From positions 1 to 29,520 of the forward strand of contig CAVIWF010000031.1 of assembly GCA_963646285.1 (NCBI GenBank): a stretch of DNA of 29,520 bases, in the 5' to 3' direction. A program made the translations under genes and the position numbers. The notes below the pieces were generated by a model. It saw nothing but the letters and a program-made list of their open reading frames with translations, searched no databases and had not been told where the DNA came from. Below, in pieces: positions 7,412 to 14,425 of the stretch (position 1 is its first letter; each line of letters begins with the position of its first letter). The DNA is from CAKUFA01 sp963646285. GTDB taxonomy: Bacteria; Bacillota; Clostridia; Christensenellales; Aristaeellaceae.

Positions 7412-8644
7412 CTACCCCAGCGCCGCCGCCGCTGCCCCCAGCAGATTGGCTTCCTCCGTGCGCACAAGGGTCAGGGAAGTGTCGGACAAGGCTTCTGCCA
7501 GCAGTCGCTGCAGCAGGGGATTCTTCCAGTAGGTGGAGCCTTCCATGGCCAGCAGCACAGGCTTTGTCCCCCCATCCATTTCGTCCAGCACCGCATGAAG
7601 GGTCATGCTGGCCAGCAGGGCTGCCCGGCGGACAATGGCCATGGACAGCTCGCGGAGCACCGCCCGATCTGCTGCATCCGGGAAGGCTTCTTCCAGGGGG
7701 CAAGGGTGCCCGTTCACCATCAGGGATACGTCAATGGCGGTGGGCTGCACGTGATGCAGAACTTCCGGGTTCCTCAGCAGATCGTCCCCCACGGCAAGCT
7801 TCAGCAGTGCCCCCAGCAAAGGTCCCTGATACGCCCCGGAAAGCATCTTCTCCAGCACGCCCTGCTCCGGGTCCATGGTGCCCTGACGGACCAGCGCATC
7901 TGCCGGGCTTGAAGGCAGGGTGGAGAAAGCACCTGATTCAATGTTGACAATGGTTTCCCCGGGCTGCATTTGCAAGGCAGGGGCTTTCACAATCCGCTGA
8001 TTCTCTGCACTGTAGCAGCAGTTGAAGCCTGTACCCAGAATCATGCCGATGCACCCTTCCACATCGGGGTGCTGGGTCACTGCCCCCAGCAGGGCGGCAG
8101 GGGCGTCGTTCATCACACGGATGCAGGTGGGGCAGGGGGCACCCAGCGCCTGCAAGGCTTCCCGCAATCCGGCAGCCACGGTGGTGCCGGTCAGACCGTC
8201 CACTTGCAGCTCCTTGTCCAGGTACAGCACCCGGGCATCACCGTCCGGCAGCATGTCCGCCGTAAAGCTGAAGCAGAAGCCAATGGGCAGGGGCGCATCC
8301 ATCATGGCGGCAGCGTCCTGTGCCAGGCTGCGGAAGAAGGCTTCCCGGGTCAGCCGCCCCTGAGTACCGGGCATGGGGCGGTCTTTCCGTGCAAGGATTT
8401 CCATGCCCTTTTCCGTCAGGCGAACCCGGGCAGTGCGCAGGTTGGTGCCCCCGGCATCCAGTACCAGTGCCTCCCCGGTGGGACGATTTTGCTGTACCGG
8501 CAGGTAGGCAGGCAGCATGGGCAGTCCCCCTGCCTGTCCGGCAAGCCCCAACACCATGGCATGGCGGAAGGCTTCCCTGCCTCTGGCAAGGTCATCGGTG
8601 GAGGGCATAAAGCCCAGCGTGGACAGAAAGGATTCGCAGTTCAT
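7412..8644 (-). CDS. Hexokinase, eukaryotic-type (Hexokinase_1/2 fold)
   Basis: A 410-residue hexokinase related to the eukaryotic family rather than to ROK or Glk kinases. It shows the family's signatures in order: LPMLPAYLP (41-49, compare the eukaryotic M-x-P-S/T region), phosphate-1 DAGGTNLR (63-70), FCFSFTAD (123-130), VMNDAPAALLG with the catalytic-base Asp at 180, phosphate-2 LGTGFNCCY, and NIESGAF and EKMLSGAYQG further on. Expected reaction: ATP-dependent phosphorylation of glucose or related hexoses in the cytoplasm. It lacks the extended N-terminal helix of mammalian hexokinases. The ATG lies about 7 nt after AAGGAGTG. A strong terminator sits between it and pepV, with almost no room for a separate promoter. 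Confidence 0.87.
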   Translation of the reverse strand: MNCESFLSTLGFMPSTDDLARGREAFRHAMVLGLAGQAGGLPMLPAYLPVQQNRPTGEALVLDAGGTNLRTARVRLTEKGMEILARKDRPMPGTQGRLTREAFFRSLAQDAAAMMDAPLPIGFCFSFTADMLPDGDARVLYLDKELQVDGLTGTTVAAGLREALQALGAPCPTCIRVMNDAPAALLGAVTQHPDVEGCIGMILGTGFNCCYSAENQRIVKAPALQMQPGETIVNIESGAFSTLPSSPADALVRQGTMDPEQGVLEKMLSGAYQGPLLGALLKLAVGDDLLRNPEVLHHVQPTAIDVSLMVNGHPCPLEEAFPDAADRAVLRELSMAIVRRAALLASMTLHAVLDEMDGGTKPVLLAMEGSTYWKNPLLQRLLAEALSDTSLTLVRTEEANLLGAAAAALG

Positions 8645-8672
8645 GCTGACACTCCTTTGTTTACTGTGTTTG

Positions 8673-8702
8673 AAAAAATCTCCTGCCCCGAGGAGCAGGA
8701 GA
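8673..8702 (-). terminator. Rho-independent terminator between pepV and hexokinase
   Basis: Minus-strand 8-bp GC-rich stem (8695-8702 with 8679-8686), 8-nt loop, then six T's (8673-8678). It is preceded by two small hairpins (8703-8715 with a GAA loop, and a CCCC/GGGG pair near 8722-8734). The hexokinase ATG is only 28 nt beyond the T-tract. Confidence 0.85.
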
Positions 8703-8735
8703 GGGGCTTCGCCCCGCTTAACACCCCATTGGGGC

Positions 8736-10103
8736 TTATTCTGCGCACAGCCGCATCAGGGCATTGGCGTAAATTTTGGCGGCCTTCATCAGCTTGGTAA
8801 TGGAAGCGTATTCGTTGGCCTGGTGGGCAAGGTCTTCATCATCCGGGAAGGCTGCACCGAAGGCAACTCCCTGCTTGAGCACCTTGGCATAGGTGCCGCC
8901 GCCGGTGGACTGCGCCTCTGCCGGCAGGCCGGTTTCCTCATGATAGGCAGCCAGCAGGTTGGATACCAGCTCCGTATCCGCCGGCACGTGATGGGGAGCC
9001 TTAGTGGCAGCTTCCACAAAGGTGAAGCCGGGCAGGTGAGCCTTGGCGGCGGCTTCAATGGCCTGCAGGTCTGCCTTTACCGGGCAGCGCATGTCCAGCG
9101 TAGCGGTGATGACCCCATTCTCCAGGTGCAGGATGCCCATGTTGCAGGTCAGTGCGCCGGAAACCTCGTCCTCACAGGCGCAGCCCAGAGACTTGCCGTC
9201 GGACTCCATGCCCACCACATCAGCCAGGGTGCGGAAAGCCCCTTCCACCCCCAATTCCCGCAGCAGCAGGAGCATCATGCCAATGGCGTTCCGCCGTCCT
9301 TCCGGGTAGGCGGCATGGCCGGGAATGCCTTCCGCCGTCACCTTCACGCCATCAGGGGTGACTTCTGCCGTGTAGGGCAGACCCGTCTTGGCTGCATAGG
9401 CTTCCACGGCACGGGCCAGGTCTTCGCCCCCTGCCAGAAGGGCAACGGATTCGCCGGGGATCACGTTCATCCTCTCCCCGGTGAACAGCTCCTTCACCTG
9501 CAGGCCGGTGGCAGCCGCCGGTGAGGTGATCATGGCATGGAACATGCCCTTTTCCGTGTTGATCAGGGGGAAGGATGCATCCGGGGAGAAGCCCACATCC
9601 GGCATTTGGGTGTGGGTGGTGTAGTAGGCCATATCCTGCCAGTCGCTTTCCTCATCGCAGCCCAGCACCATGCGGATGGAACGCTTCAGGGGTACACCTG
9701 CATCCTTCATGGCCTTCATGGCCAGCAGGGCCGCAAGGCTGGGTCCCTTGTCGTCGTTGGTGCCCCGGCCCAGGATGATGTCCCCTTCCCGGGTAGCAGA
9801 GAAGGGGGGCACACGCCAGCCGTCTCCTGCGGGCACAACATCCAGGTGACCCAACACGGCAATGGCTTCCGGCTTGTCCCCCAGGGTAATATCGCAGGCA
9901 TAGCCGTCAAAGTCACGGACGGCAAAGCCCATGGCACGGGCGTCCTCCATGGCCACGTCCAGCATCTTCCGTACCTCCTTGCCGAAGGGTGCTCCGGGGG
10001 CAGGGGTGTCCTTCACAGAGGGAATCTGCACCCACTTGGTCAGCAGATCCACCAGCATGGGTTCCATAGCCTCAAGGCGGGATGCTACATTCTGATCCAG
10101 CAT
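8736..10103 (-). CDS. pepV: M20-family dipeptidase (PepV/Sapep-like)
   Basis: A 455-residue metallo-dipeptidase of the M20 family, PepV/Sapep branch, which cleaves dipeptides in the cytoplasm. The zinc-ligand region is VLGHLDVVPAGDGW (H86, D88), followed by LGRGTNDDKGP with the bridging Asp and MVLGCDEESDWQD with the catalytic/ligand Glu pair (151-152). The C-terminal region has GGGTYAKVLKQGVAFGAAFPDDEDLAHQANE, containing the late metal-binding histidine. Length matches the family. The ATG is preceded by AAAGGAGA. It begins 19 nt after the upstream small gene and shares its promoter. A terminator follows. The fold is secure; substrate range is inferred from the family. Confidence 0.92.
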   Translation of the reverse strand: MLDQNVASRLEAMEPMLVDLLTKWVQIPSVKDTPAPGAPFGKEVRKMLDVAMEDARAMGFAVRDFDGYACDITLGDKPEAIAVLGHLDVVPAGDGWRVPPFSATREGDIILGRGTNDDKGPSLAALLAMKAMKDAGVPLKRSIRMVLGCDEESDWQDMAYYTTHTQMPDVGFSPDASFPLINTEKGMFHAMITSPAAATGLQVKELFTGERMNVIPGESVALLAGGEDLARAVEAYAAKTGLPYTAEVTPDGVKVTAEGIPGHAAYPEGRRNAIGMMLLLLRELGVEGAFRTLADVVGMESDGKSLGCACEDEVSGALTCNMGILHLENGVITATLDMRCPVKADLQAIEAAAKAHLPGFTFVEAATKAPHHVPADTELVSNLLAAYHEETGLPAEAQSTGGGTYAKVLKQGVAFGAAFPDDEDLAHQANEYASITKLMKAAKIYANALMRLCAE

Positions 10104-10122
10104 GATAAGGTTTCTCCTTTAC

Positions 10123-10413
10123 TTATGCATTTCGGGGATCCTGGGAGCGCTTCTTTTTCGCTTCCGGGTCAATATACTCGATTTCCAAATGATCGAAGGG
10201 AACGCTTTCAAAGAAGGATTCCTTCAGGAATCTGGTTTGTCCAAAGCTGTCCCACTCCCGCTGATTTTTATCCAACCAAAGGGGACGGGGCAGATCCAGC
10301 TGATGGCAGGCCTCCTCCAGTGCCTCCTGGGGATTCTCCCGGGTGCAGGGCGCCGTGGTTTGTCTGTCGATTTTATGATGGCGGATCGTGCGTACCCACA
10401 GGGCAGTTGCCAT
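10123..10413 (-). CDS. Conserved small protein of unknown function
   Basis: A 96-residue soluble protein (MATALWVRTIRHHKID...). It is rich in charged residues and has a compact tryptophan-containing middle (LPRPLWLDKNQREWDSFGQTRF) and a hydrophilic tail (KKKRSQDPRNA). No signal peptide, membrane segment or catalytic motif is visible. I recall similar proteins in Clostridia but cannot name a family. It is a real gene by context: GGAGG 7 nt before the ATG, a good sigma-A promoter 30 bp upstream, and pepV 19 nt downstream in the same direction. Confidence 0.8.
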   Translation of the reverse strand: MATALWVRTIRHHKIDRQTTAPCTRENPQEALEEACHQLDLPRPLWLDKNQREWDSFGQTRFLKESFFESVPFDHLEIEYIDPEAKKKRSQDPRNA

Positions 10414-10442
10414 ATGTATGCCTCCTTCCGGTTCCTTCCGCT

Positions 10443-10471
10443 ATTATGCCACAGTTTTCTCGGACTGGCAA
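10443..10471 (-). promoter_or_regulatory. Sigma-A promoter of the small gene and pepV
   Basis: Minus strand: -35 TTGCCA (10466-10471), 17-bp spacer, -10 CATAAT (10443-10448). The leader to the start at 10413 would be about 25 nt. Confidence 0.8.
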
Positions 10472-10522
10472 GGGAATGAGGGCGGGGAAACATAATTGTT
10501 TTTGCACTGAAATGCAGAAATC

Positions 10523-10551
10523 TTGTTTTTTTCATCAGTTTATGCTATGCT
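10523..10551 (+). promoter_or_regulatory. Probable promoter of the AAA/DUF4143 ATPase
   Basis: -35 TTGTTT (10523-10528), 17-bp spacer, -10 TATGCT (10546-10551), about 23 bp before the start codon. It diverges from the promoter at 10443-10471. Confidence 0.5.
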
Positions 10552-10574
10552 CATGGTGCGGGAGGGGGGACAAC

Positions 10575-11891
10575 ATGATAACATCCCATGAACTGAAACG
10601 ACGGGACATGTATCTGAACAAACTGATCGGCTTTCAGGATACGGAGCCGATGAAGGTGATTACCGGCATTCGCCGCTGCGGCAAGTCCAGCCTGCTGAAG
10701 CTGATGGTGCAGCACCTGAAGGATACCGGGGTGCAGCCGGAGCAGATCATTGAGATGAATTTCGAATCCTTTGATTTCCGGGAGATGAACGTCGACGAGC
10801 TTTACCGCTATGTGAAGGAACATACAGTTCCCGGTAAGCGGATGTATCTGTTTTTTGATGAACTGCAGCGGATGAAAGCCTGGGAGGAGGCGGTCAACGC
10901 CTTCCGGGTGGATGTGGACTGCGATATCTATGTTACAGGCTCCAATGCCTATCTGCTGTCCTCGGAGTACGCCACCTACCTTTCCGGGCGGTGTGTGGAA
11001 ATGAAGATGCTGCCCCTTTCCTTCCGGGAATTTCTCGATTTTCACGGCTTTGAGGTTCGTGAAACCCAAAGCGCCCTTGGGGGACGGCGCAGGCAGGTGT
11101 TCGATAAAAATGGAGAACGGTATGAGCTGCGGGAAGCCTTCGATGCCTATATGCGCTTTGGCGGCATGCCCGGCATTGCTGATGTGGGGTTGGATCAGGA
11201 CAAGGCCCTGTCCCTGCTGGACGGCATTTATACCACAGTGGTCGTTCGGGATATTCTGGAGCGGGAAACACGCCGGGGACAAAAGCAGATCACCGATCCT
11301 ACGCTGCTGAGGAAGATCATCCTGTTTCTTGCGGATAACATTGGTTCCAGTGTCTCTGTGACCTCCATTGGCAGCACACTGGTGCATGAAGGCCTTTTGG
11401 AGGATGACAAGCGGAAGGGTGCCCCCAGCGCCCATACGGTGCAGGCCTATGTGAATGCCCTGCTGGAAAGCTACTTCTTTTATGAAATCAAACGCTTTGA
11501 CATCAAGGGCAAAGCCTACCTCCGCACCCTGGGCAAGTACTACATTGTGGACATGGGTCTGCGGAACAACCTGCTGGGCTTCCGCAACCGGGATCAGGGT
11601 CACGCCATTGAAAATGTGGTGTACCTGGAACTGCTCCGCCGCGGCTATGACGTGGCCATTGGCAAAATCGGCAGTGCCGAGGTGGACTTTATCGCCACCA
11701 CTGCCAACGAGAAAAAGTACATCCAGGTCACAGCTTCCATGGTAAGCGAGGAAGTACGCAGGCGGGAGCTTGCCCCACTGGAAAGCATCCGTGACAATTA
11801 TGAAAAAATCGTCCTGTCCCTTGAACCGGGTCTGGATGCAACCTATGAGGGCATTCAGTCTCTGAACCTGATGGACTGGCTGCTTGGTTGA
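10575..11891 (+). CDS. AAA (AAA_14) ATPase with C-terminal DUF4143 domain
   Basis: A 438-residue protein of the common bacterial/archaeal AAA_14-DUF4143 family. The Walker A motif is GIRRCGKSS (31-39), Walker B is MYLFFDELQR, and the sensor region is IYVTGSNAYLLSSE. The second half is DUF4143, with the typical TVVVRDILER and NALLESYFFYEIKRFD stretches and a terminal PD-(D/E)xK-like core (ENVVYLELLRRGYDV..., AEVDFIATTANEKKYIQVT). Biological role unknown; members are often solitary and variable between strains. The ATG has GGAGG upstream; the much longer open frame from 9537 runs antisense through pepV and is not coding. The gene stands alone on the plus strand between divergent operons, and a structured repeat begins at its stop codon. 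Confidence 0.9.
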   Translation: MITSHELKRRDMYLNKLIGFQDTEPMKVITGIRRCGKSSLLKLMVQHLKDTGVQPEQIIEMNFESFDFREMNVDELYRYVKEHTVPGKRMYLFFDELQRMKAWEEAVNAFRVDVDCDIYVTGSNAYLLSSEYATYLSGRCVEMKMLPLSFREFLDFHGFEVRETQSALGGRRRQVFDKNGERYELREAFDAYMRFGGMPGIADVGLDQDKALSLLDGIYTTVVVRDILERETRRGQKQITDPTLLRKIILFLADNIGSSVSVTSIGSTLVHEGLLEDDKRKGAPSAHTVQAYVNALLESYFFYEIKRFDIKGKAYLRTLGKYYIVDMGLRNNLLGFRNRDQGHAIENVVYLELLRRGYDVAIGKIGSAEVDFIATTANEKKYIQVTASMVSEEVRRRELAPLESIRDNYEKIVLSLEPGLDATYEGIQSLNLMDWLLG

Positions 11892-11994
11892 GTTTTGCTC
11901 GCTCTCGCTGAACGAAGGTTTCACCATCACCCCATCCCTAAATCGGTTTTCGGGAGGGTGCGGGAGGGTGCTTTTGACTCAAAAGCATCCTTCC
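11889..11994 (+). repeat. Intergenic repeat copy C after the ATPase
   Basis: The first part (11889-11927) matches the reverse complement of the window's left end (GAGTTTTGC, CTC-rich stretch, GAACG, GTTTCACC). The second part (11941-11990) matches copy B at 7320-7380. It contains a tandem CGGGAGGGTG repeat (11951-11960, 11961-11970) and a long hairpin (11962-11977 with 11979-11994). The two non-Watson-Crick pairs are G-U in plus-strand RNA, the orientation of the upstream gene. The composite links copies A and B into one repeat family. Confidence 0.72.
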
Positions 11995-12024
11995 ACAAAT
12001 CCGCAAAAACGTGCACTCTCCCCC

Positions 12025-12053
12025 TTGACAATGGCTTTTCCCTGGGGTATAAT
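12025..12053 (+). promoter_or_regulatory. Consensus sigma-A promoter of infC-rpmI-rplT
   Basis: Perfect -35 TTGACA (12025-12030), 17-bp spacer and perfect -10 TATAAT (12048-12053). The transcript would start near 12060, giving a leader of about 165 nt before infC. Confidence 0.92.
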
Positions 12054-12059
12054 ACTCAT

Positions 12060-12224
12060 GTTTGAAGTAGAAGCATGCCCGCTTCTCACCTGGAACGGCG
12101 AAAGCTGTCGGGTCTGCGGCATTCTTTTCCCTCTGAGGGAAAGATGATAATGTCAGCTGAGCAGCGGGTGCGCATCCCGCTGCTTTTTCTATGCCGCAGC
12201 GGTCGAACGATTTTGAGGAGGTGC
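12060..12224 (+). ncRNA. Structured infC leader (L20-type attenuation leader)
   Basis: The untranslated leader folds into several local hairpins: 12069-12074 with 12081-12086; 12126-12142 (CCC/GGG stem around CTCTGAG); and an intrinsic terminator at 12160-12188. A 9-base stretch at 12114-12122 is complementary to 12191-12199, which could bring the leader's ends together around the terminator. The terminator's 3' arm (12177-12183) could instead pair with 12196-12202. In Firmicutes this operon is known to be repressed by L20 through premature termination in the leader. The identification rests on context and architecture, not on a covariance match. Confidence 0.7.
12160..12188 (+). terminator. 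Attenuator terminator in the infC leader
   Basis: A 9-bp GC-rich stem (12160-12168 with 12176-12184), 7-nt loop, then a T5 run. It lies 36 nt before the infC start and would stop transcription unless an alternative fold forms. Confidence 0.82.
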
Positions 12225-12815
12225 ATGGTTATCGCACTCGATCTGATGATCAACGAAGACATCCGCGACAGAGAGGTTCGCCTGATTGATGAAAACGGCG
12301 AGCAGCTCGGCGTCATGCCCACGCAAAAGGCGCTGGAACTTGCGGAGGAACGTGGCCTGGACCTGGCCAAGATTCAACCGACCGCAAAGCCCCCTGTCTG
12401 CAAGCTGCTGGACTATGACAAGTACCGCTACGAGCAGTCGCGGCGGGAGCGTGAGAATCGGAAGAATCAGCGGGTCGTGTCGCTGAAGGAAGTTCAGCTG
12501 TCTGCCACCATTGAGGAGAATGACATCCTCACCAAGGCGAAGATGGCAACCCGCTTCCTGCAAGACGGCGACAAGGTGAAGGTTTCCATCCGCTTCCGTG
12601 GCCGCCAGATCACCCATTCCGACATCGGCATGCAGGTCATGCATGACTTTGCCGAACGCTGCCAAGAGGTCAGCACGGTGGAGCGCCGCCCCCTGATGGA
12701 CGGCCGTCACCTGATCATGATCCTGGCACCCAAGGCTGCCAAGGCCTCCTTCGCCGAGAAGAAGGCACGCAAGGAAGCTGCACAGGCTGCTGCCCCTGAA
12801 GAGGCAAAGAATTAA
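12225..12815 (+). CDS. infC: Translation initiation factor IF-3
   Basis: Binds the 30S subunit and controls start-codon and initiator-tRNA selection. The N-domain opens LMINEDIRDREVRLIDENGEQLGVMP, the linker is YRYEQSRRERENRKNQ, and the C-domain (KEVQLSATIEENDILTKAKMATRFL...; GRQITHSDIGMQVM) is complete, ending in an alanine/lysine-rich tail. From the ATG at 12225 it is 196 residues. The start is uncertain: GGAGG (12217-12221) is only 3 nt from that ATG but 9 nt from an in-frame ATC at 12231. IF-3 genes often use AUU-type starts for autoregulation, so ATC may be the true start. The frame extends to 12075, but that part lies in the leader. First gene of infC-rpmI-rplT. Confidence 0.95.
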   Translation: MVIALDLMINEDIRDREVRLIDENGEQLGVMPTQKALELAEERGLDLAKIQPTAKPPVCKLLDYDKYRYEQSRRERENRKNQRVVSLKEVQLSATIEENDILTKAKMATRFLQDGDKVKVSIRFRGRQITHSDIGMQVMHDFAERCQEVSTVERRPLMDGRHLIMILAPKAAKASFAEKKARKEAAQAAAPEEAKN

Positions 12816-12835
12816 CAGCAAAGGAGGACCATACC

Positions 12836-13036
12836 ATGCCTAAGCAAAAATCCCACCGTGGTGCTGCAAAGCGCTTCTCTTTCACCAAGAGCGGTATCGT
12901 CAAGCATAAGCAGATGAACGCAAACCATCAGGTGCGCCTCAAGACCACCAAGCGGACCCGCCACCTGCGGGCCGATGGCGTTGTGGACAACAATGCCGAA
13001 GCACGCACCATTCATAAGCTGCTGCCCTACAAATAA
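12836..13036 (+). CDS. rpmI: 50S ribosomal protein L35
   Basis: A 66-residue basic protein with the characteristic L35 start MPKQKSHRGAAKRFSFT and end NAEARTIHKLLPY. AAGGAGG lies upstream of the ATG. It follows infC by 20 nt and precedes rplT by 30 nt, the standard order of this operon. Confidence 0.97.
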   Translation: MPKQKSHRGAAKRFSFTKSGIVKHKQMNANHQVRLKTTKRTRHLRADGVVDNNAEARTIHKLLPYK

Positions 13037-13066
13037 GCCCGATGGCTGGCAAGGAGGTATCATCCA

Positions 13067-13417
13067 ATGGCACGTATTAAGAGAGCCGTTAACGCTCATA
13101 AGAAGCGTCGTAAGGTTATGAAGCTGGCGAAGGGCTACTGGGGAGCAAAATCCAAGCAGTACCGCGCCGCATCCGAGCAGGTTGCCCGTTCCCTGCGTTA
13201 TGCCTATGAAGGCCGTAAGCTGCGTAAGCGTGATTTCCGCCGTCTGTGGATCACCCGTATCAACGCCGCTGCCCGCCTGAATGGCATGAGCTATTCCACC
13301 TTCATCAATGGCTTGAAGAAGCACAATGTTGAAGTGAACCGCAAGATGCTGGCTGACCTGGCTGTGAACGACGCCGCCGGTTTCGCCAAGCTGGTTGAGC
13401 TGGCAAAGGAAGCCTGA
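13067..13417 (+). CDS. rplT: 50S ribosomal protein L20
   Basis: A 116-residue basic rRNA-binding protein with the L20 signatures MARIKRAVNAHKKRRKVMKLAKGYWG, YAYEGRKLRKRDFRRLWITRINAAAR and NGLKKHNVEVNRKMLADLAV. It is needed early in 50S assembly and, in Firmicutes, represses its own operon by binding the infC leader. AGGAGG precedes the ATG, and a strong terminator begins 13 nt after the stop. Confidence 0.97.
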   Translation: MARIKRAVNAHKKRRKVMKLAKGYWGAKSKQYRAASEQVARSLRYAYEGRKLRKRDFRRLWITRINAAARLNGMSYSTFINGLKKHNVEVNRKMLADLAVNDAAGFAKLVELAKEA

Positions 13418-13429
13418 TGAGGATAGAAG

Positions 13430-13458
13430 CTGCCCCGCACACGTGGGGCAGTTTTTTT
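13430..13458 (+). terminator. Terminator of infC-rpmI-rplT
   Basis: A 9-bp stem (13430-13438 with 13443-13451, one G-U pair) with an ACAC loop, followed by seven T's. Confidence 0.9.
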
Positions 13459-13485
13459 ATGACTGGATTTCTGAAATCCCCTCGG

Positions 13486-13514
13486 TTGCCCCGGGGAAAA
13501 AAGTATGGTACAAT
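13486..13514 (+). promoter_or_regulatory. Promoter of the RseC-like gene and thioredoxin
   Basis: -35 TTGCCC (13486-13491), 17-bp spacer, -10 TACAAT (13509-13514). A start near 13521 rules out the in-frame ATGs at 13417 and 13519 as normal starts. Confidence 0.7.
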
Positions 13515-13548
13515 AACCATGGACTCCAATGGAAGTCAGGTGATTGAT

Positions 13549-13977
13549 ATGGAACGAATCGGAGAAGTAACCGCCGTTAACGGGGAATGGTTAAGCGTAA
13601 CCTTCTGCCGGCCTACGGATTGTGACAAGTGCCACGCCTGCATCGGCGGCGCCAAGCAGACCACCATTGAGGTGAAGGGCAAGGCTCAGCTGGGGGAGTA
13701 TGCGGTGGTGGAAATGCCGGAGCGTGTGGTGCTGAAGGCCTCTGCCATTGCCTACGTGATTCCCCTGCTGGTGATGCTGGCAGGCATGTTCCTGGGGGCA
13801 GTGCTCTTCCCGGCGAACCGGGATACTGCTGCCCTGCTGGGTGCCCTTATCGGACTGGCCCTGTCTCTGGGCGGCCTGATGCTTACGGAAAAGAAGCGCC
13901 GCAACAATCCTGCCTGGCAGCCTGTGCTGAAGGAAATTGTCCCTCGTGTGGAAGGAGTGAAACGCAGTGGCAACTGA
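13549..13977 (+). CDS. SoxR-reducing system RseC/MucC family protein
   Basis: A 142-residue membrane protein of the RseC_MucC family. The N-terminal cysteine cluster (C20, C25, C28, C31 in FCRPTDCDKCHACIGG) resembles an iron-sulphur or redox site. Two transmembrane segments follow (about residues 65-88, IAYVIPLLVMLAGMFLGAVLF; and about 93-112), with a basic tail. In proteobacteria the relatives act in redox control of SoxR or in sigma-E signalling; in Clostridia the role is not established. AGGTG lies 7 nt before the ATG. The thioredoxin gene starts within its last codons, so a membrane-associated thiol-redox role is plausible. Confidence 0.82.
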   Translation: MERIGEVTAVNGEWLSVTFCRPTDCDKCHACIGGAKQTTIEVKGKAQLGEYAVVEMPERVVLKASAIAYVIPLLVMLAGMFLGAVLFPANRDTAALLGALIGLALSLGGLMLTEKKRRNNPAWQPVLKEIVPRVEGVKRSGN

Positions 13978-14284
13978 ACTGAATCAGACAACCTTTGATC
14001 CCTTTATCAAGCATGCCGATAAGCCTGTGCTGGTGGACTTCTGGGCTACCTGGTGCGGCCCCTGCCGGATGCTTGCCCCGGTGGTGGAGCAGCTTGCTGC
14101 CAACCATGCCGATACCCTGACCGTGGCTAAGGTCAACGTGGACGACTGCCCTGACCTGGCAAGCCGGTACGGCATCATGAGCATTCCTACCCTGCTGCTG
14201 TTCAAAAACGGTGAACTGGCAGACAAAGCGGTAGGCTATCAGCCCCTGGAAGGGCTGGAGGCTTTCGTAAAGAAGGCACTGTAA
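13967..14284 (+). CDS. trxA: Thioredoxin
   Basis: A 105-residue classical thioredoxin with active site WCGPC (29-33), the cis-proline region SIPTLLLFKNGE and the C-terminal helix. Cytoplasmic disulphide reductase. The start is a GTG 8-9 nt after AAGGAG, overlapping the RseC-like gene by 11 nt, so the two are translationally coupled. An intrinsic terminator follows. Confidence 0.95.
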   Translation: MATELNQTTFDPFIKHADKPVLVDFWATWCGPCRMLAPVVEQLAANHADTLTVAKVNVDDCPDLASRYGIMSIPTLLLFKNGELADKAVGYQPLEGLEAFVKKAL

Positions 14285-14310
14285 GCGGATAACAATACCA
14301 AGGAAATCAC

Positions 14311-14343
14311 GGCTGCTCCGAAGCAATGGGGCAGCCTTTTTTT
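14311..14343 (+). terminator. Terminator after trxA
   Basis: A 9-bp stem (14311-14319 with 14328-14336, one U-G pair), 8-nt loop, seven T's. Confidence 0.88.
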
Positions 14344-14371
14344 ATGCTTGGGGTACCTGCATCCGGGCAGC

Positions 14372-14409
14372 AAAAAAGCGGCGCTCCCATGAAATCGGGA
14401 ACGCCGCTT
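14372..14409 (-). terminator. Terminator of the xpt-BMP operon
   Basis: A 13-bp stem on the minus strand (14397-14409 with 14376-14388). The one imperfect pair is G-U in minus-strand RNA. A run of T's follows (complement of 14372-14377). It lies 16 bp after the BMP stop and faces the trxA terminator. Confidence 0.9.
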
Positions 14410-14425
14410 GTATGGTTCGGGAAGA

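Noticed and set aside
9537..10574. Long N-terminal extension of the ATPase frame
   Set aside because: It runs antisense through pepV and the small gene; the promoter and ribosome-binding site lie just before 10575.
12075..12224. N-terminal extension of IF-3
   Set aside because: It translates the structured leader and its terminator; it matches no IF-3 sequence.
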